This document shows positions 12,323 through 29,479 of a stretch of DNA of 64,000 nt, one piece after another. The position numbers were made by a program, and so were the translations under genes. The notes under the pieces were generated by a model. The model made no database searches. It saw nothing but the letters and a program-made list of their open reading frames with translations, and was not told the origin of the DNA. How positions within the stretch are numbered: position 1 is the stretch's first letter; the number at the start of each line of letters is the position of its first letter. Where the stretch lies: assembly GCA_025094145.1 (NCBI GenBank), contig JALLLS010000010.1:558001-622000 (forward strand), written 5' to 3'. Source of the DNA: Spinellus fusiger. Its lineage: Eukaryota > Mucoromycota > Mucoromycetes > Mucorales > Phycomycetaceae.

Positions 12323-13072
12323 TCAGCCGCTACAGGAGCGAGTTCTCTTCCACTCAATGACTTGGCCATCGGGGGATGGGATTTCCACAAGAGCTGGCTG
12401 TCCACTGATAACCACGGAGTTTATTTCTTCCATATTCAACTCAATCTTGAAACGTCCTTTTTGGATCACACCTGGTTTGCCACTCTGTGTATTGGACTGA
12501 TGACGTAGATGAGATATGAAAGGTGTTTCACCTGTCAATGGTAAACTGTTCATATGATGTGATGTGGAGAATTCATCCAGAGAAGAGTATTTTCTGAGAG
12601 TGAGTTCTGTATCTGGCTTGGTATGGGTAAGAGAGTGGGAGGTGAGAGTGGGTTCTACAGGACAATCCTGCTGCCAAAACTCAGAATCCCAAATCGACAG
12701 TTTTCGTTTACGTATTGGCTGACAGATATTGACGGGCTGTTGCTGTGAATAAACATGGTGAGGCAGTGTTTCTGCAATCTCTTTTGCTCCAGTGCGGAGA
12801 TGAAGAATGTTTTGTTTTGTGTGCGTAAGTTTGACACCCGTGATGTCTGCATGTGAATCTTCCGTCAAGTTTTCATATTCGATCTTCTTGCAGGGTGAGC
12901 GTCGGATGCATTTCTCTGTGGCGGCCGCCTTTACAGTGGCTAATGTAGGATCATACTTTTCTTTGTTTTTTGGGTGCAGGCGGGTCCATTCTACTAACTT
13001 GGCTAGTTTGCCTGTGCGTTTCCAGAAGTTTTCTGGATAATGTTCGCTTCTTGTAACTACAGTTGCTGGCAT
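12323..13072 (-). CDS. Unrecognised protein, 249 aa
   Basis: A single-exon ORF that I cannot assign. The sequence is not low complexity. It contains a Trp/basic N-terminal stretch (FWKRTGKLAKLVEWTRLHPK), a short basic motif (IRKRKLSIWDSEFWQQ) about the middle, and a C-terminal motif (VIQKGRFKIELNMEE, about residues 205-220). The KGRFKIE pattern is of a kind often seen as a short conserved motif in fungal regulatory proteins, but I cannot tie it to one. No transmembrane segment or signal peptide is visible. The ATG at 13072 opens a conserved-looking N-terminus directly (MPATVVTRSEHYPENFW). Probably real; function unknown. Confidence 0.7.
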   Translation of the reverse strand: MPATVVTRSEHYPENFWKRTGKLAKLVEWTRLHPKNKEKYDPTLATVKAAATEKCIRRSPCKKIEYENLTEDSHADITGVKLTHTKQNILHLRTGAKEIAETLPHHVYSQQQPVNICQPIRKRKLSIWDSEFWQQDCPVEPTLTSHSLTHTKPDTELTLRKYSSLDEFSTSHHMNSLPLTGETPFISHLRHQSNTQSGKPGVIQKGRFKIELNMEEINSVVISGQPALVEIPSPDGQVIEWKRTRSCSG

Positions 13073-13917
13073 AATAGAGTAAATCTTATTTTTAAAAGCG
13101 TAAAGATAAATGGATTCGGCAATAGCAGTAGGTCAATTGATAAGTGTTCTACTTTGGACAATCGTAGGTGGCACTGTGTACTGTAGTGTTCTTATTTTAT
13201 TTCACACTCTTGAGAGTTTAGCAGGATATAAAGACAAGAGAGAGAATAAAAAGAGAAAAAATGGAAATATATAAATATATAAATATAGATATATAGGAAA
13301 GGCTTTATATACAGAAAAACAAGCGTAAAAAAGAACAAAAAAGTGACCTTTTTTTATCTTTGCTTAAAAAAATAAGCACTACAGAAAATGGAAAAAAAAG
13401 ACAAATGGAAAGAAAAAAAAAGTATCAGCTCTCTTTATGTAAGTTTTTAATCTTCTTTCGCCGTTCTCTTCTTTTTTTTTAGTAGCGGAATGAATGAAGC
13501 GAGATTTGTAGTTGTTTATTAACTTAATATTATTTTACACCAGCAAAATAAAGCTCTCTGCTAAGTAAGTCAGATGCAGATAGTTGACTATAATTACTAT
13601 ATTCTCACCAAAGGCAAAATCACCTCAGCTCATTTTAATCTATTTTCACTATCGATCTTCCCATCTCCCCATTTACCAGAGTCTCCTTTGAATACAATCT
13701 TATTTTATTATCTTTTGTGCTCTCATGTTAATTGTAAATATTTTGATAATATAACCAGTAAATAGGCTTAGTAAAATACTAGCCATACTATTAGCCATGA
13801 TGCCTGACAGGGTACTAGGTATGCTATTAAGTAAGCCATCAGCCATGTTATTACTCCACCACTTATCAGGGTGTTTGTTATAATACTTGTTATAATACTT
13901 GTTGTTGTTCTATCTAC

Positions 13918-14035
13918 CGGTTACTATGCTATTTACTATGCTATTCATTATACCACTTACTATACCACTTACTATACCACTTACTATACCACTTACTATA
14001 CCACTTACTATGCTATTCATTATACCACTTTGGTA
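13918..14035. repeat. 12-bp tandem repeat ACTTACTATACC
   Basis: Repeated ACTTACTATACC units with variants containing ATGCTATTC. Non-coding. Confidence 0.8.
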
Positions 14036-14467
14036 TTTACTATAGATAACTCGTCTTCATATTGAATCTATTCATCTACTGACTATTATGCCACCTACCC
14101 TACCATAAACCACACCACTAACAATGGCTGGAAGAATAGACCTTGTCGTACCAACAGAAAGGAATCCCATTTACAGTTTATACGTCCTTATAGCACAAAT
14201 AAAGTATTTGTGACTATTTTTATGGAGCATCCTTCTTTTGCTTTGTTATTCTCTGTAAGTACATATACTTTTGTGTACACTGGAGTGCATGGCTCATTCT
14301 TCAAGTCCTTCTTAATGAGCATACTCATATTGGGCATATACCCCTTGAAGAGGTGTATGAATTGTGTCACCCATGTCTTAACAAGCCATGACGCTAATTT
14401 GACTCAATGTACAGCCCGCTCACATTGCAATTCCTCTCCCCGCTTTTATTCTGCCTTTATTCTGCTC

Positions 14468-14605
14468 TTCTTTTGATCTATTCTGATTTATTCTGATTTA
14501 TTCTGATTTATTCTGATTTATTCTGATCTATTCTGATCTGTTCTGCCCTATTCTACTCTATTCTGCCCTATTCTACTCTATTTTACTCTATTTTACTCTA
14601 TTTCT
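14468..14605. repeat. Decamer tandem repeat ATTCTGATTT
   Basis: More than ten units of ATTCTGATTT-type decamers that drift to ATTCTGATCT, ATTCTGCCCT and ATTCTACTCT, then to ATTTTACTCT. Confidence 0.85.
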
Positions 14606-15623
14606 CCTATGGTGTGAGCATATCTCTATCTGAAAAGGCAGCTTGATTTGAATTGAGGTAACTCCCAATAGAATGGGCCTCTTATCCAACTATGTCTACT
14701 TTATATCCAATTTACATAATTAATTGGATACTATCAAGGCTAATGAGAGTCTTTATCACCACCTACAACACACACTATCAAAAATAGTCACCCATCACCT
14801 GCAACTGCATGTCATTCATGGCTATAGTATGCACTGACCTGTGCTACTCTGCTATAGTCAATTACTGCATTGCCTAGGAATAGACAAACATCAAAAAGAA
14901 CAGGCGTTGTGTCTATCCATTCTTGCTACATCTACACAGTCCATGGTGGTTCTATCTTTATTATGAGTATCAACTGTTTTTGTGAAGTGATGATGTCGTG
15001 TTAAAGCCTAATGGATTCTATTCTGCAAAAGTGATATTACATCAATGTGCATGGAAAGACACTTCCGAGACGCTTTATTATTTTATTATTTCTCTCTTTT
15101 TCCCTTTTTTTCTTTTTTTTCTTTCTTTCTATTGTCTTGAGTTTCTTTTTATTTTTCAGCAGATCTTACTCCAGTACAACACACTCCTCTTCGCAGTGAT
15201 TCTGTCTGATCCAACAGTGACGGTGCTTCTTCTATAAAAAGTAGATACACTACAAAGAGAGAAATAAACAAACACCCACTGTGCTCTTGACTACAAGAAG
15301 AGAAAGAGAATCTACACTGCTATTCTGACTGTACATCGTTTCACATGTTTGACCTCCCCTATTCTTTTAGTCCCTTTGACCTCTATTTTAAGTGCATAAG
15401 CGTCATCCACTCACTTCATTGGCAGACGGTTCTCTGCCTTATCCACTCATTCCCTCACTTGCTGGTACTGTGGAGTCGTACTGATTTTGCCCATGTAACC
15501 CTCTCTTTCTCCTGTGCCTTTATTAATTCAAACAAGAGTTTATTTTGATTTGTGGCTATTCTTTGTTCTTCCTTTCTCTTTTTCTTTTCTTATTCTATTT
15601 ATTCGTCTGTTTTTAAATCATTC

Positions 15624-20783
<5,160 letters not shown>

Positions 20784-22157
20784 GATAGCTGTGAGGATAA
20801 GACTAAAAAAAACTAAACCATGTTTTTTTATTATTATAAACTTATTTTTAATAATAATAATAATAATAATAAATAAAAATAAAAAAGAGAATAGCTATAG
20901 ATACAGCATGTTGTGATGGGTTTATTTATTTTGATATCAATAGAATAAGACGCCTGTTTGTAAATGACAGTGCCTACATATAAATCCACTGAATTGAACT
21001 TGAAAAATACTTGTCTTAAGAAATGACAATCATGAAACAAAAAACTTATCTTAAATCTGCAAAAGAAATTGGATTAGAATAAACATTATCTTTGTTCAAT
21101 TGGAAAGGTTTACTGTATGCGGAATAATCAGTGAATTACATACTCATTTAACCATATCAGTTCTGGAAATTGTATGCTAACTAAATGAATAATTTTCATA
21201 GCAAGAGTGTGGTAATTTGCCTCAACTTGACGAATATTAATCTTAAAGTATGTTGCAAGATAGGATATTATTTTGCCATCATTCTTTTAGGAATAGAAAT
21301 ACAGTTGATTTATTTATATTAAATTGAAGGGATTCAACAGATCCTATGCCTACTACTCTTATGTCAAATTGCTATATCTCTGATAATTACAAGTATTACT
21401 CATTAGTTTTATTACCTTACTCCGTCCTATGCTTTATGTTAAAGTAATATCTCACCCTTGTTTGACCATTATAGGTCATCAATATTCATTCTATTCTCAT
21501 TAGTATTGCCCTCTTTTTATTGGTAGTGAAGTATATTGTTTTTTTCCCTTCATTTAGTGCACAAATTATTGAGTCAAACTAAACTACGCCTTAAGCAGTT
21601 CATATATCAAATAAATTAATTCTCTAAAAGTAAGTAATATGAATATAAAGTGTATAAAGTTTGAGTATAAACAGCTAATCTATGAGTTTAAACAAGAAAA
21701 ACATGTGCATGAATTTGAAGTTATTTTTTTCTGGAAAAATCATTTTTTTCTATTAGATATTCATCAGCTACTAAACTACCATGCATTCATTCCTACTACT
21801 CACTAGCTAAACAGAAAAAAGATCGCCTGACTTTCTTATAGATTTAGCATAGCCCTTTCCATGACATAGTTTATCCTACAATTAGTGCTATTATTCCACA
21901 TATTCACTTAATTGATTATTATTTTCCAAATTAAAAATAAAATTAAAAAGGGTACTCTTGGCATAGTGTAATATACCATGCTGCATTGCTAGATTGAAAC
22001 TTGGTTGATTTGATGCATTATGGCGTTTAAATGTACTACTGGAATTACTATTCTCCGTAAAAGATAAAAGCAGTAGAAATATACTTTTATGAAAGGTGAT
22101 AATACAATGACCGTTCTATTATTTAATACAAGCCTCTCTTTATGAGGAGTATAGAAA

Positions 22158-22195
<38 letters not shown>

Positions 22196-22517
22196 GTCTT
22201 TATTATTATTATCTTTATTATCATTATCTTTATTATCATTATCTTTACTATATTATCTTTATCTTTGTTGTTGTTGTGGGTTCGATATTGATTATATTTC
22301 TTGGTAGGGAGATGGACAATCTTGTCAAGTTATTTGTTAGTTGGTGACATTGGGGATAGAGTATGTAATTTGGACGCCCACTTTGTAACACTAAAATGCT
22401 ATGTGCAAATGCATTCAATGCTATAAGAAACTATACAACTAATGAGAATATCTGATAAAAGTAATTTACCAGCCAAAATAGAAATGTACTAGTTGACCTC
22501 GTCATTTCTCTATGACT
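20784..22517. other. Convergent AT-rich intergenic region
   Basis: Lies between the 3' ends of the deubiquitinase gene (+) and the RabGAP gene (-). An ATT array with CTTT interruptions covers about 22157-22265. No coding sequence or RNA gene seen. Confidence 0.6.
22157..22265. repeat. ATT trinucleotide array
   Basis: (ATT)n followed by ATTATCTTT units. Confidence 0.85.
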
Positions 22518-25500
22518 CTATGCTGGATTAATTTGTTTGGTATTACTATTATGTTTTTTTGTTGCTGTACTATTATGTCTTGAATGAATAGCGTGCCATA
22601 CTCTGCCATAGATGGATACTGTTGGATGTATCTTGCGTGTGCTTGTTGCCAAGGTCTCTGATGAGAGAGCCCTTGGAACTTCTTGCTCTGCCATGAAACC
22701 TCCAGCTACATCCATAGAAGAGACTGATCTATTCTTCAGGCACGATTCATCTAGGAGTCCCTTTGAAGAATGTGTCGGCAATGAAGGGGAGGCTGACATG
22801 TGTTTGATCTTCTCAATAGCTAGTCCTGGCCTATCACGCGTTAACAATTGAAGCTTAGCCTCTGCCAATTGATTCTCAAGTTCTCGAATACGTGACAAGA
22901 AATAAGTGTCTTCCTGTGCTTTACTAACTTTGTCTGAAATGGTGCCAGCACTCAATCGTCGGTCTCGAGAGTTTATCTTGGAAGAGACATGGATGTCTTT
23001 TTGTGTCAGTTTGTCCTGTACTTTTGGACTCTTTGTTTTTATCATGTAAGACAGTCGGTTGACATCTCTCACCAAAGTGGTATTGTCAAGCAACAGGTGA
23101 GAGACACGTTTCTTAAGAATAGTGTTTTCCTTTATACTCTTTTTCCATTCAATCTTTGCATTATCCTTCTCTTCTATCATGACCTCCATGTCATATTGAA
23201 CTGTCATAAGTCTGTCAACAAGTGCCATTTGACCTTCGTTCACCATATCAAGTCGAGACTGCATATCTTCTGCCTCCTGTACTAGTCTTTCTACTTGTTG
23301 ATGCAGTTCAAAGTTTTCCACTTTTACTCTTACAATTTCTGCTCCTACTGCTTCATTTTCCTCTGTTTCTGACTTTTTTGAATTTGTTCTGTTTATGTTT
23401 GATTCACACTCATTATTTTCGTAACAACAAGAGATAGATACATGACTAGATTTTTTTGAAGAGTCTACTGAGCCCTCTGCCGCCCCCTTGTAGGCAGATA
23501 CAATGCATTTTTTCTCAGGTGCCACTTGATGTATTGGCAAAAACCCTGGTTCTATACAGTTGACTGTGGTAGACTGCTCACTTGAAGCATGAGGTTTAGT
23601 ATGTAGAGTGTTGTCGTTATAGATGCCCTGGGTTGATACAGTAAATAAATTGGGTGGGGTAGATGAAAGACTAGAGTTGTAGCGTCTCTCCATCTCAATC
23701 ATTGTCATCTTGAGAGCATTTCTTTCTGCTTCTAAATCATGTTTATCCATTTTCAACTCTACAAGAGCTTCTGTGAGATGTTGATGATCTTTGCTCAACT
23801 GATCAAATGCATGTCTTAGTTTAGCCATTGTCTTTTTATCCGTTCCACGAAAAGCTATCACAGAAGAACTTTCTGATGTTGTGAAAGAGATAGAGCTATT
23901 AGAGGTTGATGTACTAATGGAGAGGTTGACGGGCACCACTGTTCCCGTTACTGTTGATGTCAATGATAAACTTCCTGATGAGCTAAAGCTGGATCGTATT
24001 TTTTGAAGATTGATAGAGTCACCATTATTTGTGCTTGAGACAATAGGCAGTGTCGATGAAGAAGGGGTACTTTTACTTGGCTCCTGTTCATAATCTGTCC
24101 TTCTCTTTTTTATCGAGTCGCTTGAGCTTAATGATCGTATCATCTCCAAGGATCCACTGTTTTTACTGTCGTGTTCCTTTTTTTGAATTTTCTGGTGCTG
24201 CTTTTGATGCAGTTTTTGCTTTTGTTTCTGTGATGAATTCTTTGTACCCTTCTTCTTCCAAAATCCAGATTTGTTGGTCAGCACTTGTTCCGCACACCTT
24301 TTCTCTTTTTCACCTTCATTCTTATACTGTTCATTTAAAGCATCCAACTTATTCCGTGTAATAACATCAGATAGCTTCATTGCATCCTGAATGACGTCTC
24401 CATAATTGTCTCCATAAGGTTCACATAGTTTGCGCGAAGTAATAAAGTCCAATAAATGTTCAAATTCGTCTTCTTGTAGTATTTGCTTTTCTGATCGCTT
24501 TAGTATGGCTATAGCAACACGCATAATGGTTTCTGCTGCTCCTTCAGCAAAGATGATATCATAAATTCTAGCCACAAGATCAATTGGGAATGCATAGGCG
24601 AACAGAGTAAGGAACCACTGTGAGGCATACATGGCTGCATGAACAGAGTGCTTCTCCAGGTGATTGGCTACATGAGGTAGTAATTCTGAAAGAAGACGTG
24701 AAAACTGGTAGAGTCGTAGTTGAAGTCCCTCCATATTGAGTGTAAACATAGAACGCATCTCATAAGTTTCCATTAGTCTTATGATAGATAATAGATAATA
24801 GAAAATAGAAAAAAAGAAAAAAAAGTTATCATCCATATCTTTTTCTTTTTCTCCATCACATTTCCAAGTCTATTTCTACATCTGTATTTCTAGAGAGATA
24901 GAATACACAAAGAGATGTCTATGCTAAAAATGGGTTACCTTACAAACACACAAAAGGCTTGAATTTCAGACATCTAAAAGAACAAGTATAAAGAGTAAGT
25001 CATCTTTCTAATCCACAAGCGTAGATGACTACAGACAACTTGCATTCATCAAAAGAGGTCCGACAAGAAAAGCCAAGCCTTGACAATAGCCGACATTTGC
25101 ATCATAAAGACTATATGCCTCAAGAATACGTCGCATGGACACTTGGCCAGGTCCATTTTCTTGTTTGAACATGTCAATATGAGGAAATGTACGGGCAAGA
25201 TCCCTTTGAATGATCCGTTCGTGTGGAGACCTGTCTCTGCACAACTGGTCATAGACAGTCTCCAGATGAAGAGAGGCTGATTTACACATGGATTGCCAAA
25301 TAAGACCTCTGACACGTCTAGGGATACCAGCCCTTAGTTTTACTGCTAATAAATGGGGCAATCGAAGGGCCACTCGATCAAAGTCTTGAATAATGGCCTC
25401 CCAGAAATCCCAATCAATTTCTTCTGTTACTGATGATGCTTCTTCAACCTGTCCGCGGGATTCATCGGCTAGTGTGCTGCTGATGCTATGAGTGGACTCC

Positions 25501-26381
25501 TTGGAGAACTCAAGGGGATCTGAGCTTGCCAGACCGAGATTATCTTTGACAAGACGTTGTACTGTTGAGAAATGGGCACGAAGTTTATTGAATTGAATGC
25601 ATACTGACTTTGGATCTGTCTCCAAAAGGGCATTTTGGCGTTCAATTTGTGCCAATATGAAACTTATCGATTCCTATAAAAAGATAAATATAAAATATAA
25701 ATATATATAAAAAAAAAAGATAAATAAATAATAAAAAAATAAAAAAATAAATAAAGAAATGAAAAAAAAATGAGGAAAGAGCTCCTTTGCCCCAAGTGGC
25801 TGTTCAAAATGTACCTGTGGCAAAAGAGATTCATTCTTAAGCTCAAGTCTACCAAAGAGTGTATCACTAGCCATGGTCTCTTCCATGCATGGTGTTGAAT
25901 AATGTCGCATAAGATGTAGTGTTGAGACTGTCTTTACAATGCCATGGGTTGAGCTTCGATCTAGTTTTGACACTGTAGACTGTGGCGGGCTGTCAGTGGC
26001 CTTCTCCCACAGTGGCACTTGCTGCAAGGCAAGGTGTGTCTCTGTTCTGGAAGAGTCCACAGGCACAGAGTGGCAGCCGCCAACCTCATCCTGACTATCA
26101 GCACTAGAGGACGGGCCCAGACACTGTTCTGGGGTGGAATCAATGTCACTGCTGATACTGCTAAAGACACTGCTGCTGTGTCTGCTGCTGTTGCTGCTGT
26201 TGCATGGACTGAGTGGAGATGCATCTGGACATGGCGAGACCATCCTAAGACAGTGGACAGACTCCAGTGCACTGTGACACGTATCAGTGAAGCAGGATGC
26301 CATGAAATGTTCTTCCTCTGCTGAACCTTGCTCTTTTGGATGGGATGGCATTGCAGTAGGATCAAGTAAAGTAGGAGTCAT
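22518..26381 (-). CDS. TBC-domain Rab GTPase-activating protein (Gyp5/EVI5 type)
   Basis: RabGAP acting on Rab GTPases in membrane traffic. Four exons: 26381-25815, 25673-25044, 24973-24939 and 24777-22518, about 1163 aa. A Ser-rich N-terminus is followed by a TBC domain (about residues 255-470): LRAGIPRRVRGLIWQ, the Arg finger in RDLARTFPH, the Gln finger in VGYCQGLAF, then FVRLMETYEMRSMFTLNMEG and WFLTLFAYAFPID. Both catalytic fingers are present, so GAP activity is expected. A long C-terminal coiled coil (ALVELKMDKHDLEAERNALK, NFELHQQVERLVQEAEDM) fits the Gyp5/EVI5 layout. Exon 3 is only 35 nt and encodes MSEIQAFCVFV, needed to join PLLMN to RLMETYEMR. The intron before it (25043-24974) has a GC donor. 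The start ATG at 26381 is preferred to an upstream hydrophobic in-frame extension. Confidence 0.9.
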
Positions 26382-26811
26382 GGTCTGTTGGGCAGAGATC
26401 AAGAGTAAAAAGCACAGACACAGATCAATAGCAAAGCACAAACAGAAAATAAAATAGTAATAATAAGCCTTGTAGGCAAGTAAGATTTGAATTTGTCTGT
26501 TCAATCAACCTAAACTATGCAAGGGGAAGGGAATAGGGATTCTGTAGGTGATAAGGAATCGACAGCGACTCTTCTGCCTTACATGCCAGCCCCAAAATGA
26601 TCCAATGAACAGATGGACCCGACTTGATGTTTGTTGGAATGCAATTTTAGTGATGAATATAGAAAGAGAGGTTATTTTCTTTCCTCTCTCCATCTCGTGA
26701 CAATGAGAAAGTGAGGAGGTGGGGTGGAGTTCAGAAGGATGGAAGAGGAGGAGGAGTTGAAGGGAAGAAGAGGAGTGAAAATAGGGGAAGTCAATGAGTT
26801 CAGTTATGGTT

Positions 26812-28521
26812 CTATTGCTGCCAAAGAACAAGTCTAGTGAGGGGTGTTTGTGGGGCTTCGAAGAAAGAGTAGGCTGTGTGTGTCCAAGTGTGTACAGGTG
26901 TGGTATGGATGAGCCTTTCTATTCCAAAGTTATACACATTACCTTTTCCTGCTATAAGAATATCAACAACAGGCCCCAACAGATCCTCATAGTCGACAGT
27001 ATCCAACCATCCTGGCTGCCGATGTGTCCAGGTCGTGTTGATAATCCCCATACGGAGCATATCACTCTTTGAAAATGTACAGGGAAAGGTGTCTGTCAAA
27101 GGCTTAAGGAAGTCTGGGTGGGTGTTTGGCTCATGCATCCCGTCATTCACTAGATAATAGACTGGGTATCGGCTGTCTATGATTCTGTGGTAGTCGACGC
27201 ATGCCTCCAACCACTCTTTCCTAGAACCAACGATCCCATGCAAGTGTTTCTGTTGGAGAAGAGTGAGCAGTTGAGAGGATTCCAATGGCATGGCTGCTGA
27301 TATGGCCTGGTCAATGGGGATTTCTCCTGACACCTGAAGCACAACAGCTGCCATCATTTCTTTCTTCTTCTCTTCACTCAACAGATGAAAGAGAGACTTG
27401 CCTTCTTCTCTTTCTTTCTCCTCCTGCTCTATGACGGTAGAATACCCCTTCTTCTTCAAATCATCAGCATACTGGGATTCCGTAGCAGCAAGATGGGACA
27501 GATTGATATGCAGAACACTGAATCTATTGGCTCCTCCCATACGCATCACAATGGCATGGGCTGTCTCCTTTAGCACAGACAGTCTATCGGGCCTCACAAA
27601 CACATGGCTCGACAGTCCATAGCGCAAAGCAGCCTGCTGTTGATTGGTCGTGGTCTCATAGCGCATAGAAAAGGCCAGTGAACCAAACTGAACAAGTCGC
27701 TGGTGTTGCAGGGCAGCAAGTTGGTAAGACCGGAATACTCTAGACAGTGGCTTTGTTAGGGTGAACATGGCCTCTCTGTCTTTGGATCCATTGGCCTGGG
27801 CTTCTTCACCAGAATGTCTCCAACTGAAGATCCATCTTGGCTTGACTGTTTCTGTGTGTTCGAGGGCTGTACCATTGGTTGAAAAAGTCATTGTATCTAC
27901 AATAGCAATCTCTGATGCACTGACATGGCCACCCAAGGCAGACTCTTCTCTTCCCCACCCATGGCCATCACGCTCCACAACACGAATACCAAAGTGTTGA
28001 TAAAGTAATTCAATATCAAACAGTGTAGACCAAGGAATCTCGGTCCAGTCGTTGAGTGTCTTGCAAGGCTCGAGTTGGAGTCTCCAGTGGGTAGCCTCTG
28101 GATCAGTGCATAGACTGTGTAGCTGCTGCTTGTCTTGTGCCTGGTATCTTTTGGCAAGAACCCCAAAGGGGGCCCATGGGTGTGTTTTGCCCAGTCTAAG
28201 GGCAGGTGCAATAATGGTACGATTGGTTTCTAGGGCAATTCTTATAGCATTTCTAAAGGCCTCGTGCTGTTCTATGAAGCCTCTGTAGTAGATATATCAA
28301 TACAAGGGCTGTCTATAGCAAGCACTCTTTCTTTCTCTCTCTCTCCCTTCTACTTACCCGTGTGGGAAATAGGATAAATATGTCTCTTGTGAAGTATCAT
28401 AGACGACTGTGGGTGGATGGAGGGAAGAAGGGCGAGCTGCTGGTAGCCACCCTAGACAGACAAAGGACAGTCCAATCAACACAAAAGCACACAGTAAAAG
28501 AAGACGAAAAGGTCGCTTCAT
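26812..28521 (-). CDS. Membrane-anchored O-fucosyltransferase-like protein (CigA-like)
   Basis: Two exons, 28521-28358 and 28282-26812, about 544 aa. The N-terminus is a type II signal anchor: short basic MKRPFR, then RLLLLCAFVLIGLSFVCLGW (about residues 6-25), giving a lumenal catalytic part as in Golgi/ER glycosyltransferases. After it come YFPHGGFIEQHEAFRNAI and LETNRTIIAPALRLGKTHPW, then WTEIPWSTLFDIELLYQHFGIRVVER, which resemble the GDP-fucose protein O-fucosyltransferase superfamily, in particular fungal CigA-like members. Substrate is unknown. The two exons join with phase 2 at HGG, restoring the first conserved motif. The C-terminal 35 residues are less typical; a further short intron at 26901-26925 (GTAATG to TAG) is possible but small. 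Confidence 0.75.
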
Positions 28522-28799
28522 GAATGGATAGAACTGTATACCAGGGAAAACAAGGCGGATCAAAGAAAGAGACAAGAAATAAGGAGATGGAAACAAGAAG
28601 CTATGCTATTTCTTAGTTTTCCCTGCTGAGTTGGAGAGTTGCACGCTTCACTCTTTTAGAGTGTCAGCACTGTTATGTGTGATGAGTGTTTTATTAGTGC
28701 GCTATTTGTATGTGTCTATGTATACAAAGTCTGTCTTGATAATAACCTGTATTCTATATTACTCTCTTATTAGTACTTGTTGTTGTTGTTGTTGTTGTT

Positions 28800-28832
<33 letters not shown>

Positions 28833-29479
28833 GTATTATTCTCTTATTAGTATATGTATTAGTATATGTACACGCTATGAATCTACTTCATTGATAGCGT
28901 GGATTGGGGTATAGACTGTCTATCTGTGGATTTATAACACAGCGTAGTGCAAGATAACAGGGCATTCTTATTCATCTCGGCTAATAGAAGGCTCTCACGT
29001 CAAATGACTCCCATCCTATTAGAATGAATAGTATTTATTCTAAATAGACAAAACAAAGTACATACAGTCTCTACAACATACATATCCTTTATACATCCTT
29101 GGTGGATAAGCAAGAGAAAAAAGAACATGGTTATTGCTGAGGGAGCCTATAGGGAGTATTTGACAATGATGACTGCACAGTGTAATAGATTTGGATAGCC
29201 GATAAAAGTAGATGAAAGTGTATAGAAGAGTAGATGTAAGGAATGGCCTTTAAGATCAGAGTAGGATAGGTTGCTGTTTATTGGAGTTGTTATTGTTTGT
29301 TTGTTTTTACTTGTATAAATACTAGTTACTAGCTATTGATCTACCTTTTTTTTTTTAAAAAATATATTCTTCCTATTAACATCCAGTCTACTATGTATAT
29401 CCTAACTCATGTATTAAGTATGTTTCTTTAATATCTTCTTTTTAATATTAAGACAGATCATTGAGCCATAGGAAATAGG
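28522..29479. other. Intergenic region
   Basis: Lies between two minus-strand genes: promoter side of the fucosyltransferase-like gene and 3' side of SEC31. A TTG/TTA trinucleotide array covers about 28783-28835. I looked on the minus strand for extra SEC31 C-terminal exons and found none. Confidence 0.55.

Larger units (their letters stand above)
13073..15623. other. Intergenic region with tandem repeats, no gene seen
   Basis: AT-rich DNA between the divergent 12323-13072 gene and the deubiquitinase gene. It holds two tandem arrays (13918-14035 and 14468-14605). The open frames at 14998-15237 and 15345-15548 are hydrophobic, pyrimidine-derived and have no family resemblance. Confidence 0.6.

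Noticed and set aside
15552..15623. Hydrophobic in-frame extension before the USP7-type start
   Set aside because: MAILCSSFLFFFSYSIYSS would give a signal-like N-terminus foreign to this nuclear/cytosolic family; ATG at 15624 is preferred.
26382..26504. Hydrophobic in-frame extension before the RabGAP start
   Set aside because: The added segment is Tyr/Phe/Leu-rich, unlike Gyp5/EVI5 N-termini, and derives from AT-rich leader sequence; ATG at 26381 is preferred.
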